Assembly: GCA_964396965.1 (NCBI GenBank)
Contig: CAYNGD010000027.1
Location: 1-20,282, forward strand
Length of the DNA stretch: 20,282 bases
Direction: 5' to 3'
Source of the DNA: JABMRW01 sp964396965
Lineage (GTDB): Bacteria; Chloroflexota; Dehalococcoidia; Dehalococcoidales; BS750m-G39
Positions within the stretch are counted from its first letter, which is position 1. Each line of letters starts with the position of its first letter. Position numbers and translations under genes: made by a program. This document shows, piece by piece, positions 8,079 to 15,580 of this stretch. The notes beneath the pieces were generated by a model. It searched no databases and was not told where the DNA came from. It saw only the letters and a list, made by a program, of their open reading frames with translations.

Positions 8079-9806
8079 ATGAACTTTCTAAGAGTAGATA
8101 TGGGAAGCCTTACCTGTAAGTACGAAGATAATCATGATTACACAGGCTTGGCGGGGAGAGCCCTCACTTCCAAGATTGTTTCAAACGAAGTGCCAGCTAA
8201 TGGCCATCCTCTGGGTAAAGAAAATAAGCTTATTGTTGCTCCAGGATTCCTTACCGGCACGAATGCTCCTTGCACCGGTAGGTGCTCGGTTGGGGGCAAA
8301 AGCCCGCTGACACGTGGAATTAAAGAATCTAATGCCGGCGGAGTGAGTGGCCAAAAGCTGGCTCGGCTGGGTATTGACGCTGTAATTGTTGAAGGGATGC
8401 CCCAAACGGAAGGCTCATTTTATATATTGCATATATCAAAGGCCGGAGCTGAGCTTCTTAGCGCAAATGGATTGAAGGGATTGGGCAATAAGGATACTGT
8501 GGCTCGGCTAAGTAAGACCTACGGCTCAAAGGTAGGATACCTTACAATTGGGCAGGCAGGAGAAATGCGATTTCTGACCGGAAGTATTGCTTCTACTGAC
8601 CCGGAGAATATACCTACACGTGGTGCCAGGAGAGGAGGACTGGGGGCAGTTATGGGCTCTAAGGGCCTGAAGGCTATCATTGTGGATGATGGTGGCTCTG
8701 GTCCAGTTCAAGCAAAAGACAAGGAGCAATTTATTAAATATGTTAGGGCAGCGGTGAAAGCAATTCAGGATAACCCGTTAACCGGCCAGGCATTGCCGGC
8801 ATTAGGCACAACATGTCTGACCCTTATGGTGAATGCAGCCGGTGCTTTGCCTACTCAGAATTTCAGGAGAGGTACTTTTGAAAGTGCTGAGAAGGTATCC
8901 GGTGAAGCAATGCTCGGTTTAATAACCAGCCGGGGTGAAAGCGGCAGAAAGAACCGTCCTTGCAGCTACGGGTGCCCCGTATCATGCTCCCGGTACTGGC
9001 TTGACGAAGCCGGGAAAAGAGCAGGCAAGAGGCCGGAATATGAGGTGCTCTGGGCACACTCCGCCAACCTGCTCATTGATGACCTGGAAGCAATTGTCGA
9101 AATGTGTGAACTAGAAGATAACTATGGCGTAGATGGCATGGATAGCGGAATGGCTCTGGCTATGCTGATGGAGGCAGGAGTTATTGATTGGGGAGACGCT
9201 AAAAAATGCGTGGAAATTGTCAAAGAAATTGGCAAGGGAACGCCATTGGGCAGGATCATAGGCTCCGGTGCAGTAGTAACTGGACAAGTGTTTGGCATAG
9301 ATAGGGTTTCCTGCTCAAAAAGGCAAGCGCTGTCTGGCTATGACCCTAGGATAAGCAAGTGTATGGGAGTGACCTATGCTACCAATCCAATGGGGTCGGA
9401 CAATACTTCGGGGTTTTGTTTCTTCAATAAACCTGAAGAGGATAAACCGGAAGACTGGGCTCAATTCTCATTCAATGCCCAGATTGAGACAGCCGCCTTT
9501 GACAGTGTAGGGCTATGCGGGCTTGTTGGATTTCATGTTTCTGAAGAGTTTCCAAAATACATTTTAGGAATGATTAACCTGAGATATGGAACTGATTTCA
9601 AGGATTTGGCGGACTTGCTCAAAATCGGGAGGGATACTTTGCAGACGGAGTTTGAATACAATAACAAATGTGGTATCAGCATAAATGACAACCGTCTTCC
9701 CTATTTCTTCTACCACGAGGAAATTGGAGACCGGGGAACTAAGTTTGATATCCCTGATAGCGTAATGGATAAACTATATATAGAATTAGCCGGAGGGAAG
9801 GAGTAG
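8079..9806 (+). CDS. Aldehyde:ferredoxin oxidoreductase family tungsto/molybdoenzyme
   Basis: A 575-residue homologue of the AOR family, slightly shorter than the usual 600 or so. The pterin-binding N-terminal domain is clear, with RGARRGGLGAVMGSKGLKAI (181-200). Fe-S ligands are C295, C299, C303 and C480; the first three are spaced CX3CX3C rather than the familiar CX2CX3C. RPEYE (318-322) carries the conserved acidic residue. In the active-site motif usually read as YAT.P.GADHT, this protein has YATNPMGSDNT, with Asn442 where a histidine is expected. The family oxidises aldehydes to acids with ferredoxin, using a tungstopterin. An aldehyde from the upstream aminotransferase is the obvious candidate substrate, though the His change makes activity uncertain. 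GGAGGAG precedes the ATG. No dedicated ferredoxin gene is adjacent. Confidence 0.88.
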   Translation: MNFLRVDMGSLTCKYEDNHDYTGLAGRALTSKIVSNEVPANGHPLGKENKLIVAPGFLTGTNAPCTGRCSVGGKSPLTRGIKESNAGGVSGQKLARLGIDAVIVEGMPQTEGSFYILHISKAGAELLSANGLKGLGNKDTVARLSKTYGSKVGYLTIGQAGEMRFLTGSIASTDPENIPTRGARRGGLGAVMGSKGLKAIIVDDGGSGPVQAKDKEQFIKYVRAAVKAIQDNPLTGQALPALGTTCLTLMVNAAGALPTQNFRRGTFESAEKVSGEAMLGLITSRGESGRKNRPCSYGCPVSCSRYWLDEAGKRAGKRPEYEVLWAHSANLLIDDLEAIVEMCELEDNYGVDGMDSGMALAMLMEAGVIDWGDAKKCVEIVKEIGKGTPLGRIIGSGAVVTGQVFGIDRVSCSKRQALSGYDPRISKCMGVTYATNPMGSDNTSGFCFFNKPEEDKPEDWAQFSFNAQIETAAFDSVGLCGLVGFHVSEEFPKYILGMINLRYGTDFKDLADLLKIGRDTLQTEFEYNNKCGISINDNRLPYFFYHEEIGDRGTKFDIPDSVMDKLYIELAGGKE

Positions 9807-9812
9807 GACATT

Positions 9813-10604
9813 ATGAAAATATGGTGCCAATTACCCATATCAATGCCGCGCTCTTCTTATAAATCGTACTATGAACTACTTCAGAAGGACTATGACCTGG
9901 TTAAGAGAGCAGATACAGAAACAGTAATAAAGGACGTCCCAACCGGACTTCAAAGTCCCGATTTGGTGACCTATTTGGGTATGAGAGAGGCTAACAATCG
10001 TGAAATATTAAAGACAATGCTTCAAGCAGAGAAGGAAGGATTTGATGCCATAGCAGGAGCCTGTTTTAGTGATGGTGCTATTCGAGCTGCTGCCAGCTTA
10101 ATGGATATCCCTGTAGTAGGTCCTGGTCACACGTCTATGCTTTTGGCACGAATGATGGGAAGGAGTTTCGCAATAATCGACTCTGGTCCAGCTTCAATAC
10201 CCGGAGCAGAGTTCTTGGTGGATTCATATAACATGAGGTTATCTGCTATTGGTTACCGTCCTGTAAGGTGTTTAACACTGGATTCAACCGCCTTCCTTAA
10301 TTGCTTGGACGGAGACCATGCTCCTGCAATAGAAAACTTCAGGGAGGTGGCTCGAGGCTGCATAGAAGATGGGGCAGATGTTTTGATTCCCGGGTGTGGC
10401 TTGCTTTCACCCATGCTCACCCTGAGCGGTATCAGGGATATAGATGGAGTACCAGTCATTGACCCCATGCTGGTATCCCTCAAATTCGCTGAGATGATGC
10501 TTGATTTCCAGCGTGCCGGGATGCCGTCTATTAGCCATCAGGGATTTTACTTAAAGGCAAGTAAGGCGGATATGCAGGAGGCGTATAAGTTATTAGGACT
10601 ATAG
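9813..10604 (+). CDS. Asp/Glu/hydantoin racemase family protein
   Basis: A 263-residue cytosolic protein of the aspartate/glutamate/hydantoin racemase superfamily. Both catalytic cysteines expected for a two-base racemase are present: Cys84 in AGACFSDGA and Cys195 in ADVLIPGCGLLSP, each in its family position. The family includes amino acid and hydantoin racemases, maleate isomerase and arylmalonate decarboxylase; two cysteines favour racemase or isomerase chemistry over the decarboxylase. It starts 6 bases after the AOR stop with AAGGAG 9 bases upstream, so it is certainly co-transcribed with AOR. It may interconvert amino acid enantiomers before transamination, which is inferred. It is the last cargo gene before the integrase remnant. 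Confidence 0.85.
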   Translation: MKIWCQLPISMPRSSYKSYYELLQKDYDLVKRADTETVIKDVPTGLQSPDLVTYLGMREANNREILKTMLQAEKEGFDAIAGACFSDGAIRAAASLMDIPVVGPGHTSMLLARMMGRSFAIIDSGPASIPGAEFLVDSYNMRLSAIGYRPVRCLTLDSTAFLNCLDGDHAPAIENFREVARGCIEDGADVLIPGCGLLSPMLTLSGIRDIDGVPVIDPMLVSLKFAEMMLDFQRAGMPSISHQGFYLKASKADMQEAYKLLGL

Positions 10605-10622
10605 GATAGAACAATGGCAAAG

Positions 10623-10865
10623 CTATTCCCGCCTTCGCTGTAGTGTTATCGGTTGCTGGCATAGTGCGGGGTGGCCTCTCCATCGGCCTGAATTCTCTGG
10701 ACAGCTATGCTGTTCCGCGTACCAAAGGAAGCGCTTCAAATTCCCGTCATAATACTCAAGAGTTTTAGAGTTTCTACAATCGGTACGCTGAGTGAGGATG
10801 AATCCTTTAACGAGGGAGCTAAGAGACGTGCTGACGGGTTCTGATGGCTTGATAGACACAACCAT
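10623..10865 (-). pseudogene. Truncated tyrosine recombinase/integrase N-terminus
   Basis: An 80-codon minus-strand frame whose first 55 residues fit the N-terminal SAM-like (core-binding) domain of tyrosine integrases: SSLVKGFILTQR, then NSKTLEYYDGNLKRFLWYAEQ. The rest (from about residue 56, ending QPITLQRRRE) does not resemble an integrase. The catalytic domain with the R-H-R-Y residues is absent, so the gene is broken by deletion or rearrangement. It reads away from the intact tRNA-Pro, starting about 114 bases from the tRNA 3' end, which is the expected place for the integrase of a tRNA-borne island. This is probably the relic of the enzyme that inserted the island. Confidence 0.65.
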
Positions 10866-10978
10866 TTTTCATATGGGACCCGCCTGCTTTTATTTGTTCA
10901 GGGGTCTGTCCTGAATTCAGCCACCTTCGGCTTTTCTGGGCGATTAGGTGGCCGCACTACCAAATCCTAGCTTCAAAG
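10866..10978. other. Intergenic between integrase remnant and tRNA-Pro
   Basis: No gene. GCCACCT (10920-10926) and AGGTGGC (10946-10952) can form a 7-bp stem with a 19-nt loop in the tRNA 3' trailer, but no U-tract follows. A CTGAATTCAG palindrome is at 10911-10920. The last 16 bases (10963-10978) belong to the direct repeat shared with 176-191. Confidence 0.5.
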
Positions 10979-11029
10979 TCGGGGTGGTCGGATTTGAACC
11001 GACGACCACCTGAACCCCATTCAGGTGCG
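10963..11029 (-). repeat. Proximal att-like repeat within tRNA-Pro
   Basis: A direct repeat of 176-242 (63 of 67 bases identical). It spans the 3' half of the functional tRNA-Pro plus 16 bases of trailer. Identity ends abruptly after GTGCG at 11029, within the tRNA between the D arm and anticodon arm, marking the limit of the shared segment. Confidence 0.85.
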
Positions 11030-11052
11030 CTACCAGGCTGCGCTACACCCCG
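10979..11052 (-). tRNA. tRNA-Pro (anticodon GGG)
   Basis: The minus strand folds as a complete cloverleaf. The acceptor stem is CGGGGTG/CACCCCG (11052-11046 with 10986-10980), with discriminator A at 10979. The anticodon arm is CCTGA/TCAGG around loop ATGGGGT, giving anticodon GGG. The T arm is GTCGG-TTCAAAT-CCGAC. CCA is not encoded. Its 3' half is duplicated at 176-242, making it the integration target of the island to its left. Confidence 0.95.
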
Positions 11053-11061
11053 ACACAGCTA

Positions 11062-11090
11062 ATACTAGCATAATTAAATTTCGGTAGCAA
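11062..11090 (-). promoter_or_regulatory. Possible tRNA-Pro promoter
   Basis: On the minus strand TTGCTA (11090-11085) and TAGTAT (11067-11062) are 17 bases apart, each matching consensus at 4 of 6 positions. The -10 box ends 9 bases before the tRNA 5' end, a normal distance for a tRNA start. Confidence 0.4.
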
Positions 11091-11093
11091 TAA

Positions 11094-11122
11094 TTGAAAA
11101 GATTAGGCTTTTAGGTTATAAA
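11094..11122 (+). promoter_or_regulatory. Promoter of the foldase-hom-thrC-folE operon
   Basis: TTGAAA (11094-11099) and TATAAA (11117-11122) lie 17 bases apart, each with 5 of 6 consensus matches. Transcription would begin about 20 bases before the TTG start at 11148. It is divergent from the tRNA-Pro promoter in the same short AT-rich gap. Confidence 0.6.
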
Positions 11123-11147
11123 TATAGAAAGATTTTGAGGTAGAGTT

Positions 11148-12473
11148 TTGGCCAAAAAGAAAAGGAAATTAGAGAAACCCAAGTACGAGCCGACCAAACG
11201 CCAGCTCTCCCGCGCGAAGCAGCACCGGAGAAGGCAGCGCCTTATCTTTGGCTCAGGGATTTTGATTATTGTGGCGGTGCTGGCCGTCATCGGGGCTGGC
11301 GTTTATTTCGGCTGGTATGTCCCCGAAAGACAGCCGCTGAGGGAAACGGTAATCAAAGTTAACGATACCGAGTTTAATATGGCTTACTATGTAGAAACCC
11401 TCAAATACGAGGTGAACCAGCTAAAATCGATGGGTGCCAGTGTGGGCGCATCTCAGATGAGCTATCTGGCGCAGGGGGCGGTTACCTCCATCGAGACCAG
11501 CGAGCTGGTAAGGCAAGAAGCCCTGAAGCTGGGTATCAGTGTCAGCGATGCGGAGGTCGAGGCGACGATTAATACGCAGTTCGCCAGCTATGGACCCTCG
11601 TTTCTCAAAAACTTTCATGATGTGATAAAGGATATGGTCAGGATCCAGCTGCTGAGGCAAAAACTGCTCGACAATTACTTTGACCAGCGGGTGCCCCAGA
11701 CCGCTCCGCAGAGGCACGTATTGGCCATGTTCCTGGAGAGCCAGAGTCAGGCCAATGAGGTTAGAGACCGCCTGGAGGCCGGCGACCTGTTCAGCGACCT
11801 TACCGCCGAGTTCTGTCTGGATAGCTACTGCAAGTCGCAGAATGGTGACCTCGGCTGGCACCCGCAGGAAATTCTGGCCAAGCTGACGGGCAGCTCTGTC
11901 CTGGCAGACAGTACCTTCAGACAAGAGGTGGGAACCTTAAGCCAGCCGATAGCTGAAGGTACCAAGAGCAAGTCTCTGGGCTACTGGTTAATCAGGGTAG
12001 ATTTCCGCGATGAGAGTGCAGGAAAAGTGCAGGGCAAGGCGATGCTCTTGGGCAGCGAGGGGGAGGCCAACGACGTCAGGGCCCGCCTTGAGGCCGGCGA
12101 GGATTTCGCTGCCCTGTCCAACGAGTTCTCCCAGTACGACCAGTTCAAGGGAAAAGGCGGTGATTTTGAGGTATCTAAGGGCGATATGAGTTCCGCCTTT
12201 GATGGCTTCGCCTTTGACCCGGAGCTGGAGCTGGGAACTTTAAGCCAGCCGATAAAGGATGATACGGTTACCACCACTGGCGGCTACTGGCTGATTAAGG
12301 TGGCCGATGCTGCCAGCGATAGGCAGATTGATGAGACGGACAGGAACACCCTGAAGAATGATGCCTTTAACCAGTGGACGGCCAGTCTGAAAGATAAACC
12401 GGGAAATACGGTGGAGAGCTATCTGACCAATGAGACAACGAACTGGGCGATAACACACGCCATGGGAGGCTAG
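11148..12473 (+). CDS. Membrane-anchored parvulin-type peptidyl-prolyl isomerase (SurA/PrsA-like)
   Basis: A 441-residue protein with a very basic cytoplasmic N-terminus (about 1-31), one membrane anchor (about 32-57), and an extracytoplasmic remainder. After a SurA-N-like helical region (about 65-185) come two parvulin-like segments (about 187-290 and 300-396). Each has a DRLEAG/ARLEAG helix, an L..EF motif, a GGD/GDLGW stretch, and a closing GTLSQPI...GYWLI. It would assist folding of exported proteins outside the membrane. It starts with TTG; GAGGT lies 6 bases upstream and no better in-frame ATG exists nearby. It leads a tight operon with hom, with only 4 bases between them. The link to amino acid synthesis is probably organisational rather than functional. 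Confidence 0.82.
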   Translation: MAKKKRKLEKPKYEPTKRQLSRAKQHRRRQRLIFGSGILIIVAVLAVIGAGVYFGWYVPERQPLRETVIKVNDTEFNMAYYVETLKYEVNQLKSMGASVGASQMSYLAQGAVTSIETSELVRQEALKLGISVSDAEVEATINTQFASYGPSFLKNFHDVIKDMVRIQLLRQKLLDNYFDQRVPQTAPQRHVLAMFLESQSQANEVRDRLEAGDLFSDLTAEFCLDSYCKSQNGDLGWHPQEILAKLTGSSVLADSTFRQEVGTLSQPIAEGTKSKSLGYWLIRVDFRDESAGKVQGKAMLLGSEGEANDVRARLEAGEDFAALSNEFSQYDQFKGKGGDFEVSKGDMSSAFDGFAFDPELELGTLSQPIKDDTVTTTGGYWLIKVADAASDRQIDETDRNTLKNDAFNQWTASLKDKPGNTVESYLTNETTNWAITHAMGG

Positions 12474-12477
12474 TGCC

Positions 12478-13779
12478 GTGAAGAAAGAGACTGTTGGTGT
12501 TGGTCTAATGGGGCTGGGGGTGGTCGGCGGCGGCGTGGCCAGGGTGCTTACCGGCCGGGCCGAGGCTTTGGCCGAGCAGGTCGGCTGCCCGCTTGTCTTA
12601 AGGAAAATAAAGGTCCTGGAATCAGACCTCTCCCGTCCCCAGGTGAAAGAGCTTGGCCTAAAACTTTTTACCACTGACGAGGAGGAGTTCTTCGGCCAGC
12701 CCGGTCTGGATATCGTGATCGAGGCTATCGGCGGCGAGAAGCCGGCTCTGGACTATCTGAAGCGGGCGCTCAGCAGCGGCAGGCACGTGGTTACCTCCAA
12801 TAAAGAAGTCGTGGCCAAGCACGGCGCCGAGCTTTTCGCCCTGGCACAGCAGAACGGCGTTGGCCTGCACTACGAGGCCAGTGTCGGCGGCGGCATCCCA
12901 CTCATCGCCCCCTTCCAGCAGGACCTGGTTGCCAACAGGATAAGCGGAATATACGCTATAATAAACGGCACCACCAACTATATCCTCACCCGTATGGCCA
13001 GTGAGGGCATCGATTTTAGCCCGGTGCTGAAATCGGCCCAGAAACTGGGCTATGCCGAGGCCGACCCCAAAAACGATATCGAGGGCATAGACTCCACCTA
13101 TAAGCTGGCTATCCTGGCCTCGCTGGCTTTTCACATCCAGGTGCGCCCCCAGGACATTCACTGTGAGGGCATCTCCCGCTTAAGCAGCCGCGATTTCAGG
13201 TACGCCCGCGAGCTGGGCTATGCCATCAAGCTGCTGGCCATCGCCAAGGAGAGCGATAACCTGATTGAGGCACGCGTCCACCCTGCCCTCATCCCCGCTG
13301 ACTCGCTGCTGGCCGAGGTTGACGGCGTCTATAACGCTATCCTGGTTGAGGGAGATTTGGTGGGCCGGGTGCTCTTTTACGGCGAGGGGGCGGGGGCATC
13401 GGCTACCAGCAGCGCCGTAGTTGCTGATGTCGTCTCGGCGGCCCGCGACATCGTCACCGGCGGCGGCTGCCGGATGAGGTGGAGATTAGAGCCGGGCAAG
13501 GCCATCAAGCCGATGGCCGAGCTTAAGGCGGCCTATTATCTGAGATTAAATGCCGCCGACCAGCCCGGCGTGCTGGCCCAGGTCTCAAAAGTATTGGGTG
13601 ACCATTCGATAAGCATTTCCTCGGTCATCCAGAAAGCGGTTGATGCCAGGGCTAAAACGGCGGAGATTGTCATTATGACCCACCCCGCTAAAGAAGCCGA
13701 GATGCAGCAGGCCCTGGCCGAGCTGGGGCGCCTGAAGGTGGTCAAAGAGATTGGGAACTTTATCCGTGTGGAGGAGTAA
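12478..13779 (+). CDS. hom: Homoserine dehydrogenase
   Basis: A 433-residue monofunctional homoserine dehydrogenase, reducing aspartate semialdehyde to homoserine with NAD(P)H on the route to threonine and methionine. The dinucleotide motif GLMGLGVVGGGVA is at about residues 8-20. The substrate domain has NGTTNYILTRM and the EADPKNDIEGIDSTYK signature with catalytic Asp/Lys residues. A C-terminal ACT domain (about 352-430, with ADQPGVLAQVSKVL) suggests feedback control, typically by threonine. No aspartokinase domain is fused. It starts with GTG; GGGAGG lies 8 bases upstream, inside the end of the foldase gene, so translation is probably coupled. It is followed after 9 bases by thrC. Confidence 0.96.
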   Translation: MKKETVGVGLMGLGVVGGGVARVLTGRAEALAEQVGCPLVLRKIKVLESDLSRPQVKELGLKLFTTDEEEFFGQPGLDIVIEAIGGEKPALDYLKRALSSGRHVVTSNKEVVAKHGAELFALAQQNGVGLHYEASVGGGIPLIAPFQQDLVANRISGIYAIINGTTNYILTRMASEGIDFSPVLKSAQKLGYAEADPKNDIEGIDSTYKLAILASLAFHIQVRPQDIHCEGISRLSSRDFRYARELGYAIKLLAIAKESDNLIEARVHPALIPADSLLAEVDGVYNAILVEGDLVGRVLFYGEGAGASATSSAVVADVVSAARDIVTGGGCRMRWRLEPGKAIKPMAELKAAYYLRLNAADQPGVLAQVSKVLGDHSISISSVIQKAVDARAKTAEIVIMTHPAKEAEMQQALAELGRLKVVKEIGNFIRVEE

Positions 13780-13788
13780 CTAGATACT

Positions 13789-14841
13789 ATGAAACCCGGC
13801 GTTCTATATAGATACAAAGAATACCTCCCCGTCACCCCAAAGACCCCCCTCTTCACCCTGGGCGAGGGGGACACCCCTCTGGTCAGGGCTCCGGCTCTGG
13901 AGAAGGAGCTTGAGGTCGGCCAACTCTACTTCAAGCTGGAGGGGTGCCAGCCCACCGGCTCGTTCAAGGACCGTGGGATGGTGGTGGCGGTGGCCAAAGC
14001 GTTAGAAGAAGGCAGCAAGGCGGTGATGTGCGCCTCCACCGGCAATACCAGCGCCTCCTCCGCCGCCTACGCCGCAGCTAGAGGTCTGGAGTGTATTATC
14101 GTCATCCCCAAGGGCAAGATTGCCCTGGGCAAGATGGCCCAGGCGATTATCTACAAGGCTAAAATCGTGGCCATTGACGGCAACTTCGACCAGGCGCTGA
14201 AGATAGTCCGTGCCCTGACCGATAAGCACCCCATCGCCCTGGTGAACTCGCTCAACCCCAACCGCATCGAGGGGCAGAAGACCGCCGCCTTCGAGATTAT
14301 CGATGCCCTGGGGGATGCCCCCAACTATCTATTTATACCGGTAGGCAACGCCGGCAACATCACCGCCTACTGGAAGGGTTTTGTGGAATACCATAAAGCG
14401 GGCAAATCTAAAGTTAAACCTAAGATGATGGGCTTTCAGGCGGAGGGGGCGGCGCCGATAGTGCGGGGCTATGTTATCGAGAAGCCGGAGACGGTGGCCT
14501 CGGCGATAAGAATCGGCAACCCGGCCAGCTGGAAGAAGGCGGAGGCGGCCCGGGACGAGTCCGGCGGCATCATCAGTATGGTCAGCGACGCCGAGATTCT
14601 GGCGGCGCAGAGGCTTCTGGCTACTAAGGCAGGAATATTCGGCGAGCCGGCCTCGGCGGCATCGCTGGCGGGGCTGGTCAAGCGCCGCAAGCAGGGGATG
14701 AACTTCTCCCGGAGCAAGGTGGTCTGCATCGTGACCGGCACCGGCCTCAAGGACACCGAGGCCGCCTTGAAAGGGGCTGAGCCATTTCTGGAGCTGCCGG
14801 CTGACTTGGACGAGGTGGAGAAGGCCCTGGGCTTGGCCTGA
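13789..14841 (+). CDS. thrC: Threonine synthase
   Basis: A 350-residue PLP enzyme of the fold-type II group, converting O-phosphohomoserine to threonine. Lys60 in GCQPTGSFKDRGM is the cofactor lysine. The STGNTSAS-type loop follows at about residue 85, a glycine-rich PVGNAGN phosphate-binding loop comes later, and IVTGTGLKD stands near the C-terminus. This short form is the usual one in Gram-positives and Chloroflexota. GGAGGAG at the end of hom precedes the ATG, and hom and thrC form a pathway pair. Homoserine kinase, needed between them, is not in this window. Signs of transfer are absent; base composition matches the other core genes. Confidence 0.95.
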   Translation: MKPGVLYRYKEYLPVTPKTPLFTLGEGDTPLVRAPALEKELEVGQLYFKLEGCQPTGSFKDRGMVVAVAKALEEGSKAVMCASTGNTSASSAAYAAARGLECIIVIPKGKIALGKMAQAIIYKAKIVAIDGNFDQALKIVRALTDKHPIALVNSLNPNRIEGQKTAAFEIIDALGDAPNYLFIPVGNAGNITAYWKGFVEYHKAGKSKVKPKMMGFQAEGAAPIVRGYVIEKPETVASAIRIGNPASWKKAEAARDESGGIISMVSDAEILAAQRLLATKAGIFGEPASAASLAGLVKRRKQGMNFSRSKVVCIVTGTGLKDTEAALKGAEPFLELPADLDEVEKALGLA

Positions 14842-14867
14842 AACTTGACATAACTAAGGAGGCTCTC

Positions 14868-15434
14868 ATGATTAACCAGGCGGAGATTAGAGCGGCGGTG
14901 ACCGCTATCATCAGGGCTATCGGTGAAGACCCTGATAGGGAGGGTCTAAAAGATACCCCACGGCGGGTCGCCGAGATGTACACCGAGCTTTTCGCGGGGC
15001 TGGAGATGGACCCCAAGAAAGAGCTGACCGTCGGCTTTGAGGAAGGGCACCGCGAGATGGTAATCCTCAGGGATATCCCCTTCCACTCTATGTGCGAGCA
15101 CCACCTCTTGCCCTTCTACGGCGTGGTCCATATCGGCTATCTGCCCAACGCCAGCGGGCGTGTCGTCGGTGCCAGCAAGCTGGCCCGGGTGGTGGAAGTC
15201 TTTGCCAAGCGCCTCCAGATTCAGGAGAGGATGACCACCCAGATTGCCGACGCCATTGTTGACGGCCTCCAGCCCGATGGAGTGGGGGTCATCGTCCAGG
15301 CCGAGCACCTTTGCATGATTATGCGGGGGATAAAAAAGCCGGGGAGCGCTATCATTACCTCGGCCCTGAGGGGCGTCTTTCGCCACCGCAAAGAGCCCAG
15401 GGCGGAGTTTTTCTCGCTGCTGCAGGGTAAATAG
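14868..15434 (+). CDS. folE: GTP cyclohydrolase I (type IA)
   Basis: A 188-residue protein of normal FolE length, forming 7,8-dihydroneopterin triphosphate from GTP, the first step of folate (and possibly queuosine or other pterin) synthesis. The zinc ligands are all present: Cys76 and His79 in MCEHHLLPF, and Cys149 in HLCMIMRG. DREGLKDTPRRVAEMY is the typical N-terminal signature. AAGGAGG sits 8 bases before the ATG, 26 bases after thrC, so it is likely the last gene of this operon. It converges on the desulforedoxin-like genes with only two bases between stop codons. Confidence 0.96.
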   Translation: MINQAEIRAAVTAIIRAIGEDPDREGLKDTPRRVAEMYTELFAGLEMDPKKELTVGFEEGHREMVILRDIPFHSMCEHHLLPFYGVVHIGYLPNASGRVVGASKLARVVEVFAKRLQIQERMTTQIADAIVDGLQPDGVGVIVQAEHLCMIMRGIKKPGSAIITSALRGVFRHRKEPRAEFFSLLQGK

Positions 15435-15436
15435 CT

Positions 15437-15580
15437 TCAGTCTGAAGAGGGGACCGGCCTTGGTTCCTGGACTTCCATTTCCTGGCCGCAGCAGGTCAGC
15501 TTGCCCTCGCCGGCTTTGGTGCAGAGTATCTCCGTGCCGCACTTGATGCAGCGGTACCTCTTACCCAGCTGGCTGGCCAT
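15437..15580 (-). CDS. Desulforedoxin-like rubredoxin-type Fe(Cys)4 protein, copy 2
   Basis: A 47-residue frame, too short for many gene callers. Cys11 and Cys14 (RYRCIKCG) and the adjacent Cys30-Cys31 pair (LTCCGQEM) form the CX2C...CC iron site of desulforedoxin and of the N-terminal domain of desulfoferrodoxin. It differs from its neighbour by an extra Cys20 and a nine-residue tail (from about residue 39). Its ATG directly abuts the TAG of copy 1, so translation is probably coupled. About 21 of the first 39 residues match copy 1. Known desulforedoxins are small homodimeric electron carriers; a role in oxygen-stress electron transfer is inferred. Confidence 0.82.
   Translation of the reverse strand: MASQLGKRYRCIKCGTEILCTKAGEGKLTCCGQEMEVQEPRPVPSSD

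Larger units (their letters stand above)
176..10978. mobile_element. Putative genomic island inserted at tRNA-Pro(GGG)
   Basis: The interval is bounded by a 67-bp direct repeat of the 3' part of tRNA-Pro (176-242 and 10963-11029, 4 mismatches). An intact tRNA stands at the right end and an orphan 3' fragment at the left end, in the same orientation. This is the standard outcome of tyrosine-recombinase integration into a tRNA 3' end. A degraded integrase N-terminus (10623-10865) sits directly beside the intact tRNA, where such integrases usually lie. The cargo is a regulator plus a catabolic-looking cluster, more AT-rich than the flanking hom-thrC-folE and carB regions. No replication, conjugation or intact integrase gene is present, so the element is probably immobile now. 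Seen: repeats, fragment, composition shift. Inferred: the integration history. Confidence 0.75.

Noticed and set aside
10687..10918. Direct repeat CCTGAATTC at 10687-10695 and 10910-10918
   Set aside because: Nine bases, partly palindromic, in degenerate sequence; too short to indicate an insertion or a second att site.
11421..11924. 167-codon minus-strand frame within the foldase gene
   Set aside because: Antisense shadow in GC-rich coding sequence; the plus-strand protein has clear parvulin-like repeats and a membrane anchor.
14946..15542. 198-codon minus-strand frame over folE
   Set aside because: Antisense to folE, whose zinc ligands and signature are intact; it also overlaps the desulforedoxin-like gene in a different frame.
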